64,000 nt of DNA from Limanda limanda. Its lineage: Eukaryota > Chordata > Actinopteri > Pleuronectiformes > Pleuronectidae. Shown here in pieces: positions 13,414 through 33,300 of the stretch. Position 1 is the first letter of the stretch. Each line of letters starts with the position of its first letter. The notes beneath the pieces are model-generated. The model was not told where the DNA came from, did not search any database, and worked only from the letters and a program-made list of their open reading frames with translations. Location of the stretch: positions 14,859,238 through 14,923,237 of the forward strand of contig NC_083646.1 of NCBI RefSeq assembly GCF_963576545.1, in the 5' to 3' direction. Both the position numbers and the translations under genes were made by a program.

Positions 13414-14691
13414 AGAACAGAGGCATGTGAATGAAGGCTTCTTGAGTAGAGTGAGGGTAAATATAGGAAAAGTCACAAATAAAAATACATTGAGGAAAGA
13501 TATCAACGGCAGATATTAGATATTAAAGTGACACAGTGTAATTGTCATTCATGTTTTATTGTCAAGCACTGATAATAAATTACATTTTCAGGTATTATTC
13601 TGTTTATGAGCCTATGTATGATCCTACTCCTGTTTGCTTACTATTTATTACATTCAGGCTTATGCTGAATTTCAGTCCATTTTATTCTAACCCACTTTCT
13701 GCTGAATGATTGTGATTTGATTATATTTATGAATTTCAAACTTAGGGCTTCAATCAAAACATTGAATTTCAGGTGATTGCGTCAAACACCAGTACAGTCA
13801 ACTGTCCACCTGCTATAATGTCCTTTATGTACCAGTAGCATGTGCTGTCATTTGGTGCCAATTTTTCTATTCAGTATGTGGATAGTCAGAGAGGTCCTGA
13901 ACACAGGCATATCAGTCTCTCTCTGAACTTATTGAGCAAAGTGTTTTTACAGTACTTTGAAGTATCCTGAAATTATCTATTTTATACATTGAAAATCATG
14001 AAATTAACTATTCCACAGTGAAAATGTTGGACTTTACTTTGAAAAATCTCCAAATCTATGCAGTAAAAATGTTTGCTATTCAGTATGTTAAAGAGTTACT
14101 TTTGACACAATACCCAGGTTGACTTTTTGTTGACTGAATCTGTGTAGTTCCACATGCATATTGAGCTGTTATCAATTAGACATGAGGCTTTAAGCCAATA
14201 ACACATTCTCAAGAGTGAATCACAAGTGCAACATGAGTAAGTAGGAATTTTTGAAATTCCATAACATTCAAAAGCAAACAACAACTCTAAAGTTGAGTAA
14301 AGATACAACCTTTGACAAAAAACTCATGAAGCAATATAAAATACAAATATTTCTTCTTTTGTTTGTTTGAAGTCATCATTGGTCTTCAAATTCTTTATTA
14401 GTACAAATACAAGGCAGCCACAGTCAAAGAGCTGGGACACAACAAATCTGTGAGAATTATTATCCAACAATGACTTTCAGTATTGATTACTTTTTTTAAA
14501 AGAATTTAGTCAGACTTTTGAATATCAATATGAAGTTATTAATATTAAAAGACAAGGATAATCTATGAATACATAGATCACAAAGTGATATAGATGAATA
14601 ATAAATTGAGTAATAGCATCCAGGTCTGCAGCATTCGGTTCAGGAGTGATGCTCTCATGCATGTGGCTGGACGGATGAAGGGAAGAGCCTC
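13414..14691. other. Convergent 3' flanks of dennd3 and atp4a
   Basis: AT-rich DNA without exons. The proximal part should be the dennd3 3' UTR (+ strand). The distal part should be the atp4a 3' UTR (- strand), with a reverse-strand AATAAA at 14394-14399 about 300 bp past the atp4a stop. No RNA gene or clear repeat was recognised. Confidence 0.55.
13478..13483 (+). terminator. Poly(A) signal candidate for dennd3
   Basis: AATAAA lies 65 bp after the dennd3 stop codon. A second copy at 13574-13579 could be used instead or as well. No other evidence of the cleavage site is visible. Confidence 0.5.
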
Positions 14692-24960
<10,269 letters not shown>

Positions 24961-25180
24961 GGCTGCTGGTGTGATAGGGGACTGCTCTCCTAAATCGATG
25001 GAGGTCCAGACCACTCGACCTTTCTTTGCCACCGAAATTTTGGCTCTCCGTTACGGTCCAGTCCCAAACATAGGCTCCGTTTCTCCCTCTCTCTCTCTCC
25101 GTCTCTCTTGCTCTCTCTCACACACACATGCAAACACACAAACACAATGGTTAAAAACAGGAAACATTTTCTGGAAAGGC

Positions 25181-25188
25181 CTTTTATA
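25181..25188 (-). promoter_or_regulatory. TATA box of atp4a
   Basis: The coding strand reads TATAAAAG, a strong TATA match, 221 bp upstream of the atp4a start codon. A start of transcription near 25155 and a 5' UTR of about 195 nt are expected. A TATA-driven promoter fits a strongly tissue-restricted gene. The predicted 5' UTR passes through a GA-rich stretch at about 25085-25118. Confidence 0.65.
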
Positions 25189-25465
25189 CCATGAACCCCC
25201 CCTTTCAATACACACATGCGCAGAAACACCACACGCACTTAAATGCCACGATCTGCGTAACAAGGTAGCAACAATGTCACCCCTGGACAGGTCACACACA
25301 ACACACACACATGCACAGCCACACACTCACACTCATATCACAGGCTATGCGTAGGCCAATGTTTATCTGGTACTCCTATCTCACCGCCGCACGTTTCTTT
25401 TCCTGATAAACTGATTGGAGGAAGGAGCAGTGAAGGTTAAAACAAACCAATGTCATTCTTACCAG

Positions 25466-26021
25466 ACTAGGAACCACCTGTCTTAATTTGCCTTTTGTTA
25501 ATATTGAGTATGACCTTATTAGTTAATGATTCCCTGCTGCACCATGAAGCCAAACAGGGAGAAAACTGCCTGTAGCTCAACATTTCCACTGAGGTCGGCG
25601 TTCCTCCTCCTCCTCTTCCTCATCCTCTTCCTCCTCCTCCTCCTCCTCCTCCTCCTCCTCCTCCTCCTCCTCCTCCTCCTCCTCCTCCTCCTCCTCCTCC
25701 TCCTCCTCATGCTGCAGGCTAACTGTCTGTGTGACATTCTCATGACACACCTGCCATCTGAGTTCATGCCCACCTCCGTCTACAGCTTCTGCCCCTCACT
25801 TCACCGCCATGTTTGATTGATACACTCCTCAGTGCAGGTGTATGCACCTCATTTGTCATGATGTCTGGTTGTGATACCCAGCTGGTGTTTCCACGACGAC
25901 AGATACCTAAAAACAGAAGTCATGCTAAAGAAAAAAACAAAACAAACAAGACACTTTGATCCATGTCACATGGAGTAATTCCATTTTTTTCCATGTGAAT
26001 ATAATTTACATTGCAGGACTG
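25466..26021. repeat. Duplicated block, copy 1 (TCC-rich)
   Basis: About 550 bp that recur at 28677-29163 with high identity, starting at 'actaggaaccac' and ending at 'ataatttacattgcagga'. It holds a long TCC/CTC triplet run (about 25605-25708). Copy 1 has about 25 extra bases near 25869-25897 that copy 2 lacks. Both copies keep an open frame that would encode a Leu-rich peptide starting MKPN; I do not recognise a protein and treat it as non-coding. Confidence 0.75.
25605..25708. repeat. (TCC)n trinucleotide repeat
   Basis: Nearly pure CTC/TCC triplets with a few TTC/ATC interruptions at the left end. On the opposite strand this is a GGA repeat. It is longer than the matching run in copy 2 (28814-28874). 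Confidence 0.95.
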
Positions 26022-27503
26022 AAAGCTATTCAGGGTTTGTTGTATATGATTGAGAACCGCTGTTTACATTAAACAAACTGATCCCTCAGCTCCACATTAA
26101 CTACAAGGAGCCGGTGGATAATATGATGAATTAAAACAAGTCCAAGATGAGAAAAGGTGTAAAACTATTTGAGATTTGCAAAGCAACATGAGTTTTAATC
26201 TTTTATTTGCTGATATTTTAACTTACTAATTAACATTACTATGACATTTTTATGACAAATGAGAAAAATGTGTTCTCCTCTGATCAGCTACAAACTACTG
26301 ACTAAGTACCTTCATTTACTGATAAACTAACATAACCAATGATACAATTTTAAACAGAATCAGAAAACATAAATAACCTGGTTTTAGTTAGGTTGGTTGT
26401 CAGTCTGTTTATACAGATCTGTTGATTAATGCAACAAATGATTATGATCCTGAATTTGGAGTTTTGTTGGCTTTTGGATCACAGATTCATTGAAATAGAA
26501 ACCCATGACCACTAAGGACAAGTTTGTTTGTGTGGCCGTTGAGGGTGACATTATATCTGACATACGTCAGCAGCCCTGTCCACATGCTATCAGGAACATC
26601 TGAAGAGGACCATTACAGTAGACAATGTAGAAAAATAAGGTTTGTAGAATATGAAGTGACCTAATTACAGTCATCCCATCATAAAAAATATACCAGATTA
26701 TATTCAAAAAACTAAACTACCTATTGACAGAGATATATTAGATTCATTCAAACTTTACAGAGTAAGACAAATTACTCTCAACAAGAGAATATGATTCAAT
26801 TTCTAGAAAAAACACATTATTCCAATAATTTGTATAACAAAGCGAGTACTGGGTAAAAGTTGAGGTAAGGTCACCCTGTCTCTTCCTCTGCCCAGAACAT
26901 GTTGCATGCTGGGTAAATAGCAGCCAGGTAAGATATGTTTCGGAGAGTCAACATTGTGCTGTAGAGTTTACTGCAAAGTGACAGTGCAATCAAAGTTGTT
27001 ATCAGTCTGATTTTATCAGCTCTAATCTCACATTGAGGACAGGTGAGAGGAGAGAGAACAGTGGTTGATGGGGTAACAGAAGAGAGACAGAGGTTCCAAC
27101 ACAGTGACACACTTAGAAACACACACACTGAAATGTTCCCTCGGCCTTCAACAGCCACGTTAAAGGGTTAACCCAATTAAAATGTTTAAAAAAGTGAATT
27201 GTTTGGGCTAAAAGATGTAGTATTTTTTTTATTTTGTATAAGGAAAAAAGAAATAACGAATTATCAAAACAAAATACATTATTGAATTGCATCATATGAA
27301 ATGTGCACCCAGCATTTCTCTTTTAGTTTGACCCTTGAGTTTTAAATAAGGACATCTCTTCTGCTTCAATTAATTATGTTGATTATATTCTAACCTAAAT
27401 TTTGTATTCAATCATATTAAAGAGACCTCCTAAAGGTTACAGCATAATTCTCCATTACTTGTTTCACTGCCAGCACCTACAGATCAAGTCAGAGCGGGAG
27501 TAC

Positions 27504-27521
27504 AGAGCCCCCTAGTGGCCA
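27504..27521 (-). promoter_or_regulatory. CTCF-like motif, reverse orientation
   Basis: The reverse complement reads TGGCCACTAGGGGGCTCT, which fits the vertebrate CTCF core CCANYAGGGGGCRS well. The call is by motif only; similar strings also occur in dispersed repeats. Confidence 0.5.
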
Positions 27522-27943
27522 TGAGGTGGAAATATAAGACAAATACCTGAACATTAGTATCATCAGTGTTGTGGAAGTAGCTTAGATTACAATTTAAAAG
27601 GTTTTCTTTGATTGATCCCCCCCCCAAAAAAAAAAAATGTTTGAAGCATTTAAGTGCTACAATAAGATTAGATCAAACATGTTTCCACTCTTTGCTGTTA
27701 TGGAGTAGTTTAAATAATCTGCATAATTGACTGTGGCTGCATCTCCTGTCATTTCAGCTTCAGTCATAATTAAATGTGTGGAATTGACAGGAGTAAAAAG
27801 GAAAACAATTTATTCATTCATCTACAGAAATAAAGTTGAATTTTTTTTTTTATTGTGTGTCAACAATTACGTCCCATTCTTTCTCTGATCAGATGGAACA
27901 CCAATGAAACTGAATTAGTTTCCACAGTTTCTCTCATCTAGAT

Positions 27944-27961
27944 GACCAGTAGGGGGCTCTG
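27944..27961 (+). promoter_or_regulatory. CTCF-like motif, forward orientation
   Basis: The sequence GACCAGTAGGGGGCTCTG fits the CTCF core. Together with 27504-27521 it forms a divergent pair 440 bp apart between divergently transcribed genes. Confidence 0.5.
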
Positions 27962-28084
27962 CAGTCGTGACAGTAAACATGTGAACATACCCACCTGTCC
28001 AACAAAGAAGACATTGTTTAAAACTCACCTGAATCTACACATCACACATATGAACATAAACAAATAAATAAATCACCAGTGACC

Positions 28085-28259
28085 CCGGAACAAGAATTCC
28101 TGAGAAAGGAATTAAACCAATCAGAGCTGCGTGCGCCGATCACGTAACGTCTCCCTACGTCATATCCCCGCGACTGTCTGTCAGTGCTGGATGTGTCCAT
28201 GTGAACAGCCCTCTATGGAACAGCCTCGTCTACCAAAGGTCTCGCTGCACTTCCACAGG
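28085..28259 (+). promoter_or_regulatory. CpG-type promoter and likely non-coding exon 1 of tbrg4
   Basis: A CpG-rich stretch with an inverted-CCAAT-free forward CCAAT box (28117-28121), a cAMP-response-like TACGTCAT at about 28156-28163 and an E-box-like ATCACGTAAC. It is followed by an exon-like segment ending CTTCCACAG with the donor GTGAGTGATC at 28260. The first splice acceptor before the tbrg4 start codon would be at about 30225 (ttcctgtag). The exon is inferred from promoter character and splice signals only. Confidence 0.45.
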
Positions 28260-28429
28260 TGAGTGATCAGATCAGTCAGATGATCAGACCGGATCCTGCT
28301 GTCACGAGTGTCAGTCTCCTGAGGGCAGACGCGTGCACGCGCCTCCGGGGTTCGCAGCGTCTCCTCTGCGCGCGACAAGGTCAGGATTTGACGTAGCGTG
28401 TGTGTGAGGAAGATTGTTAACTTTACAAC

Positions 28430-28452
28430 AGGAGAGAGACACACATGTAACT

Positions 28453-28495
<43 letters not shown>

Positions 28496-28655
28496 ACACA
28501 CACAGCGGGTTCACATGGAGCTACTGGTCACTGTGGGTCTCAGATCTGTAAACGTGTTTCCGGGTTAAACAACCAGTGCACTGCAGAGTCCCAACATCCA
28601 CCACCAGTGGCTGAGCAAAGATGGATGAGGCATCTGGAGACATGAGGGTGTCTGT
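28430..28655. repeat. Local duplication unit L1 in tbrg4 intron 1
   Basis: About 225 bp beginning 'ggagagagacacacatgta' that recur downstream at 29162-29348 (L2). Shared phrases include 'tactggtcactgtgggtct', 'gtttccgggttaaacaa' and 'ccaccaccagtggctga'. L1 has a long CA run (28456-28505) that is short in L2. The TCC block copy 2 sits exactly between L1 and L2. Confidence 0.8.
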
Positions 28656-28676
28656 TAATTAAGACTGAATAATGCA

Positions 28677-29163
28677 ACTAGGAACCACATATTTCTTAAT
28701 TTGGCTTTTGTTAATATTGAGTATGACCTTATTAGTTAGTGATTCCCTGCTGCACCATGAAGCCAAACAGGAAGAAAACTGCCTGTAGCTCAACGTTTCC
28801 ATTGAGGTCGGCTTTCCTCCTCCTCCTCCTCCTCCTCCTCCTCCTCCTCCTCCTCCTCCTCCTCCTCCTCCTCCTTCTGCTGCTGCAGGCCAACTGTCTG
28901 TGTGACACTATCATGACACACCTGCCATCTGAGTTCATGCCCACCTCTTTTTACAGCTTCTGCCCCTCACTTCACCGCCATGTTTGATTGATACACTCCT
29001 CGCTGCAGGTGTATGCATCTCATTTGTCATGATGTCTGGTTTCAGACAGATACCTAAAAACAGAAGTCCATTTAAAAGAAAAAAAACAAACAAACAAGAC
29101 ACTTTGATCCATGTCACATGGAGTAATTCCATTTTTTCCATGTGAATATAATTTACATTGCAG
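28677..29163. repeat. Duplicated block, copy 2 (TCC-rich), in tbrg4 intron 1
   Basis: The second copy of the 25466-26021 block, same orientation, with a shorter TCC run (28814-28874) and a small deletion near 29040. Its right end merges directly into L2 ('gcaggagagagac'), so the junction of block and L2 is precise. It is non-coding as far as I can tell. Confidence 0.75.
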
Positions 29164-29348
29164 GAGAGAGACACACATGTTACTGTGACACACACACAGC
29201 GAGTTCACACGGAGCTACTGGTCACTGTGGGTCTCAGATCTGAGCCCGTGTTTCCGGGTTAAACAATTACACTGCAGAGTCCCAACATCCACCACCAGTG
29301 GCTGATCAAAGATGGATGAGGCATCTGGAGACATGAGGGTGTTTGTGA
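29162..29348. repeat. Local duplication unit L2 in tbrg4 intron 1
   Basis: The second copy of L1 (28430-28655), in direct orientation, with a contracted CA run and several substitutions. Together L1, block and L2 look like a segmental event that placed the TCC block here and duplicated its landing site. Confidence 0.75.
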
Positions 29349-29363
29349 ATAACCTGGGCTGAG

Positions 29364-29482
29364 TGATATGAATTCATTATAATATTATGGGAATCATTTA
29401 TGTCATTTTTGACCAATGAAACGGATAACACTGACTGAACAACAGGTTGTGAAATGATCCTGCCTTTTTTTTCTTATTTTTA

Positions 29483-29516
<34 letters not shown>

Positions 29517-29714
29517 CTCCATTAGTTTGATGTCTGTTGTCATTGTCCATTTTATTTATTTATTTTTTGTATGTCTGTGTGAATGAGTGGCTGTTCGAGG
29601 GGATGTAAATGAAAATGTTTGTAAATTCTGCATAAAGTTTGATATGCACTTGAAACTTCAATAAAAGATATTGTTAAATAAAAAACAAAACTATAATATT
29701 ATGAATTCATATCA
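29364..29714. repeat. Short element bounded by AT-rich inverted repeats
   Basis: The left end TGATATGAATTCAT and its extension ATAATATTAT are mirrored at the right end (29691-29714). The interior has TTTATTTA arrays and a tail with 'cttcaataaaagatattg', reminiscent of the 3' end of a LINE. It could be a small TIR element or a LINE tail inserted in a palindromic site. Confidence 0.4.
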
Positions 29715-29924
29715 GATGATAAAGGTATTCTCGTGACAAATGTCAAGTTGTTCTTTTAAAGCTTTAAGGCAGATCTTTGCTCCTGAGTGAAGGTTGTGGT
29801 TTTTAAACCTCCTTATGAGCAGAGGATGACAAACACTTGTTAACTGCCAAACATTTTATACATCCGAGGAAATTCAATTGTTACACCTTAAAAATTATAC
29901 TATACTACTTATGCGAAAACCATT

Positions 29925-30215
29925 CAACCAGGAGGTAATGTTTTTGTTGCTTTGTATTTTTGTTTGGTTGTAAGCAACATTACACAAATACCACAGAGCA
30001 GATTTCCATGAAACTGGATGTGGTTTGGGTCACCGAGGAACCCATGAACTTTTTATTGAAAGTTTTCCAATATTTCCATTGACTCCTAAGAAAAAGAATC
30101 ATGGATCCTGATGGAAAAAACGGCGTGTTTGAGACTGATATTTATGAGCGTGTGCAAGTTGGTGCAGATCCAAACAAACTACTCCTTGCTGATATGTTTC
30201 TCCAACCTTGCCAAT
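29925..30215. repeat. Dispersed teleost-type repeat in tbrg4 intron 1
   Basis: It begins 'accaggaggtaatgttttt' and contains 'gatttccatgaaactggat' and 'tggtgcagatccaaa'. The same family appears in the opposite orientation at 37197-37530 and, decayed, at 53160-53400. It looks like a non-autonomous DNA element with GGAGGTAA-type ends; no family name is assigned. Confidence 0.55.
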
Positions 30216-30320
30216 ATTTCCTGTAGGTTGAATGCGGGATGCTGACACCGACTGCTGAATTGTGAGAAAACCCTCCTTCTCCTCCTCCACCTGTGGCCGC
30301 TGTCTTGTCCCTCACACACG

Positions 30321-33300
30321 ATGGCCAGTCGCCTGTTAGGCAGATATGCCCGTGTGCTCTGCAGAGCCTCCTCTCAGGCTCCAGCTGCCACTGCTGTCAC
30401 CGCCCGCCTGCCTCCAACTGTGGCTTCACGTGCAGAGGTGCCGAGGCCTCAGGGATGGCCCAGTGTCACACAGAGGTTAATGAGCGAGGGAAAGACTATT
30501 ACTAAGGATGACTCCTTTCAGACCACGCCTACATTCACCAAGCTGGACGAGTTGATGGACAAGGCGGCTGTGCCAGAGGACATCCTGCTGGCCTGGGTGG
30601 AGCATGGAGGAAATAGTAACCAAGCTGCTTACGCCCTGATGAAGTGGACTGTGTTGGTGCTAAGGACGAAGGGTAACATTAAGGATCTGTCGGGGGATCC
30701 AAGGCTAATGGATATGATGGATACCTTGTCTCAGCAGGTAAGGAAGCCAGATACAGAGGTGAACCGGCCCCTGTGTTTAGATCATAGACCGTGTATAAAG
30801 ATGGAAGTATCCACCTCTTCCCACTGTCTGAAATTCAAACCAAAATGTCCTGGTTACAAACGCTGCAATTTTAGACCAATGACGGAAAATTTAACAGTCA
30901 GCACACACCAGGGGGCGATTGAGACTCTTTTGCTTCACTTTTTGGGAGTTGTCACGTCCATGGTTAAGATTGCTCATTGATGATTGTGTTTTTTCTTTAC
31001 AGGTGTCTGCGGTGTGGAACGGCAACTTGGTGTCTGCCTTGAAAGCTCTGTGGATCATGGGCGTGCCTTCCACTAACCCCGTCCTCAGCTCTGTGCAGAC
31101 GGAGGTCCTGTGGCGAGTGCGCAGGCTGACCTACAAGCAGCTGGCCTACCTGGCTGACTGGGGGGCCAATAAGAAGGGACAGCAGGACGTAGCGGTAGTC
31201 AACGGCGCATTAAAGCAACTGGAACTGCGCTGGACCGAAATCGCGGACAGTAAAACTGTCAGCGGGCTGATCTCCAAAGGAGAACGCATGTCTTCTGCCT
31301 TGAGGGACAGATTAGAAGACAAGGTATCAGAGTCAACAACGTCCACAGTTATAGTCTCAGTTGAAAAGTGTATGTGGAAGTTACTGCCTTTAGCCTTTTT
31401 TCTGTGCTGAAGTAATATATACCTATAATTTCATCAGATTGGTGAAAGAAGAATCACAAATAATGTGAAGTAGTAAGTTGAGCTTATAGTAGAAAAAGTT
31501 GTGGATGATGAATATACACGTTAGAATGTATGTAAATAATTATGTCGGCAGTGGCAACCTGGGGAAATGTTTAAGAAAGTAAAGAAATCTTGCTTAAAAT
31601 CAGCAAACTACCTTTTGAAGAGGTTCTAATGGATCTAATCTCTGAGAGCTCTATTTAATGCATTATCCTAAACTCCATTAAAACTGTTCCTCTACTTGTT
31701 TCTCTCTCAGGCTTTGGAGCTGTCTGAGGGATTTTCCACAGAAGAGATCCGTAAGGTCTGTATATCTTTGGCAGCTCAGAGCCGCAGAAGTGTCCCTCTC
31801 CTCCGAGCGCTCTCCTACCACCTGCTCCAGAAGCCGTCGTCAGAGTTCACCACTCCACTCATATTGAGCATGGCTTATGCTTATGGTAATGATGCTTAAT
31901 TTGGTGTATGCATATCGTAAATGGAACTTGGCCAATATATAACATTAACTTCTGAAATGTGTGAAGATTTCTCCGGTGAAGGGTTACAGACTTATTTTGT
32001 AATCTTTAATATTTGTTAAACCTGAATAATGGAATATTAATGATGCGCAAAATGTCATGTTTAGTGTAAATCAGAAGTGATTCAGGGACCGTCTCCTCAC
32101 TAACACACTGTAGCAGGAAGTAGGTACAACAGAGATTTTCATTTTACAAAAAAGGAATCTGGTCTCACTTCCCTTAATCCAATCCATTTCGCAGACTCCT
32201 CACAGGAGCAGATTGTAGCCTTGATGTGAACATCCATTAAACCTTTTTTTTTTTCATAAATACTGTACCATGCTAACGGTATCATCTCTGTCTCTGCTCG
32301 TCTGCAGGGAGGTTGAATTTCCACCATTCTCAGGTATTTCAGCGGATGGCCTCAGAGCTGTTGCCCCGAGTCCCGGAGCTCAGCTCTATCGATGTGGTAC
32401 GCTGCTCTAAATCACTGGGCTTCCTCAAGTGGCTCCACATCCCTTTGTTCGAGGCCGTTGCTGAGGTCAGTCACACGCACACACACACACACAACAGCAA
32501 GACTAACTCATTCAGTTCAGTGCACAATGTTTAACATCAGATAAACTAAACTTGACATTTCTCTCTGTACATTTCTTCACCAGCACTACATAGCAAACAG
32601 TCAGACGTACACTGTTCCTCAGCTGTGCAATCTGCTCATGACCTTTGCCAGACTCGGCTTCCAGCCCAGCAAAGGAGACGAGTTCTTCAGCAAGGTACTA
32701 ATGACGTTGAAGACTGTGTTTGCTTTACGTGGTTGTTTCTACATCCTTCCCTGAATTTATTCTGGAGATCCTCTGATACCATTTTTCTCTTCTCGATACG
32801 GATACCTGGACTTATCGGCCAATACCGATTACAGATATCGGACACCAGTGCATTTTTTAAAAGTTACTTGTACTGTGCATTTTAACAGCTGTATGCTACT
32901 AACCCTGGATGGAAGTGATAATCATTGTCATTGCTAGACTTATACTGGTAACACTAATGCCACCCCTCACAACTGAAGTGGAGCATTCCGGATGTCGCTG
33001 TTATAGTTGTGGGACTTTCCAGAGTGAAATCTTTCCATATTGCTGATATTTTAAAATGGCTTTGGCAAACTCTAAGCTACTGGAAATCCTTTCTTCTTCG
33101 CTTGTCCAAAACAGCAGTTGCACTGTACTGTTCATGGGAGAAGAAGTGACTACCAGTAAAAGAAAACATTTGTTTTATGTGGGTGAAACTAATGTACTTT
33201 AAAGACGTGGTATCAGATCGGTACTTAGATTAAAGTGCTCGCCAATGCCTGAACTGCCATGTTCATCTGTATCAGAGGCTTTTTCACTGCTGCTATCTGA

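Larger units (their letters stand above)
26022..28080. other. Intergenic DNA between atp4a and tbrg4, no gene seen
   Basis: AT-rich sequence without exon-like frames. It contains two CTCF-like motifs at 27504-27521 (- strand) and 27944-27961 (+ strand) and homopolymer A and C runs near 27619-27640. A run of short adenine-rich spacers around 26640-26830 has no recognisable function. Confidence 0.5.

Noticed and set aside
28181..28514. Val-Cys-rich frames on the minus strand near 28311-28501
   Set aside because: They are products of the CA repeat and show no coding character beyond it.
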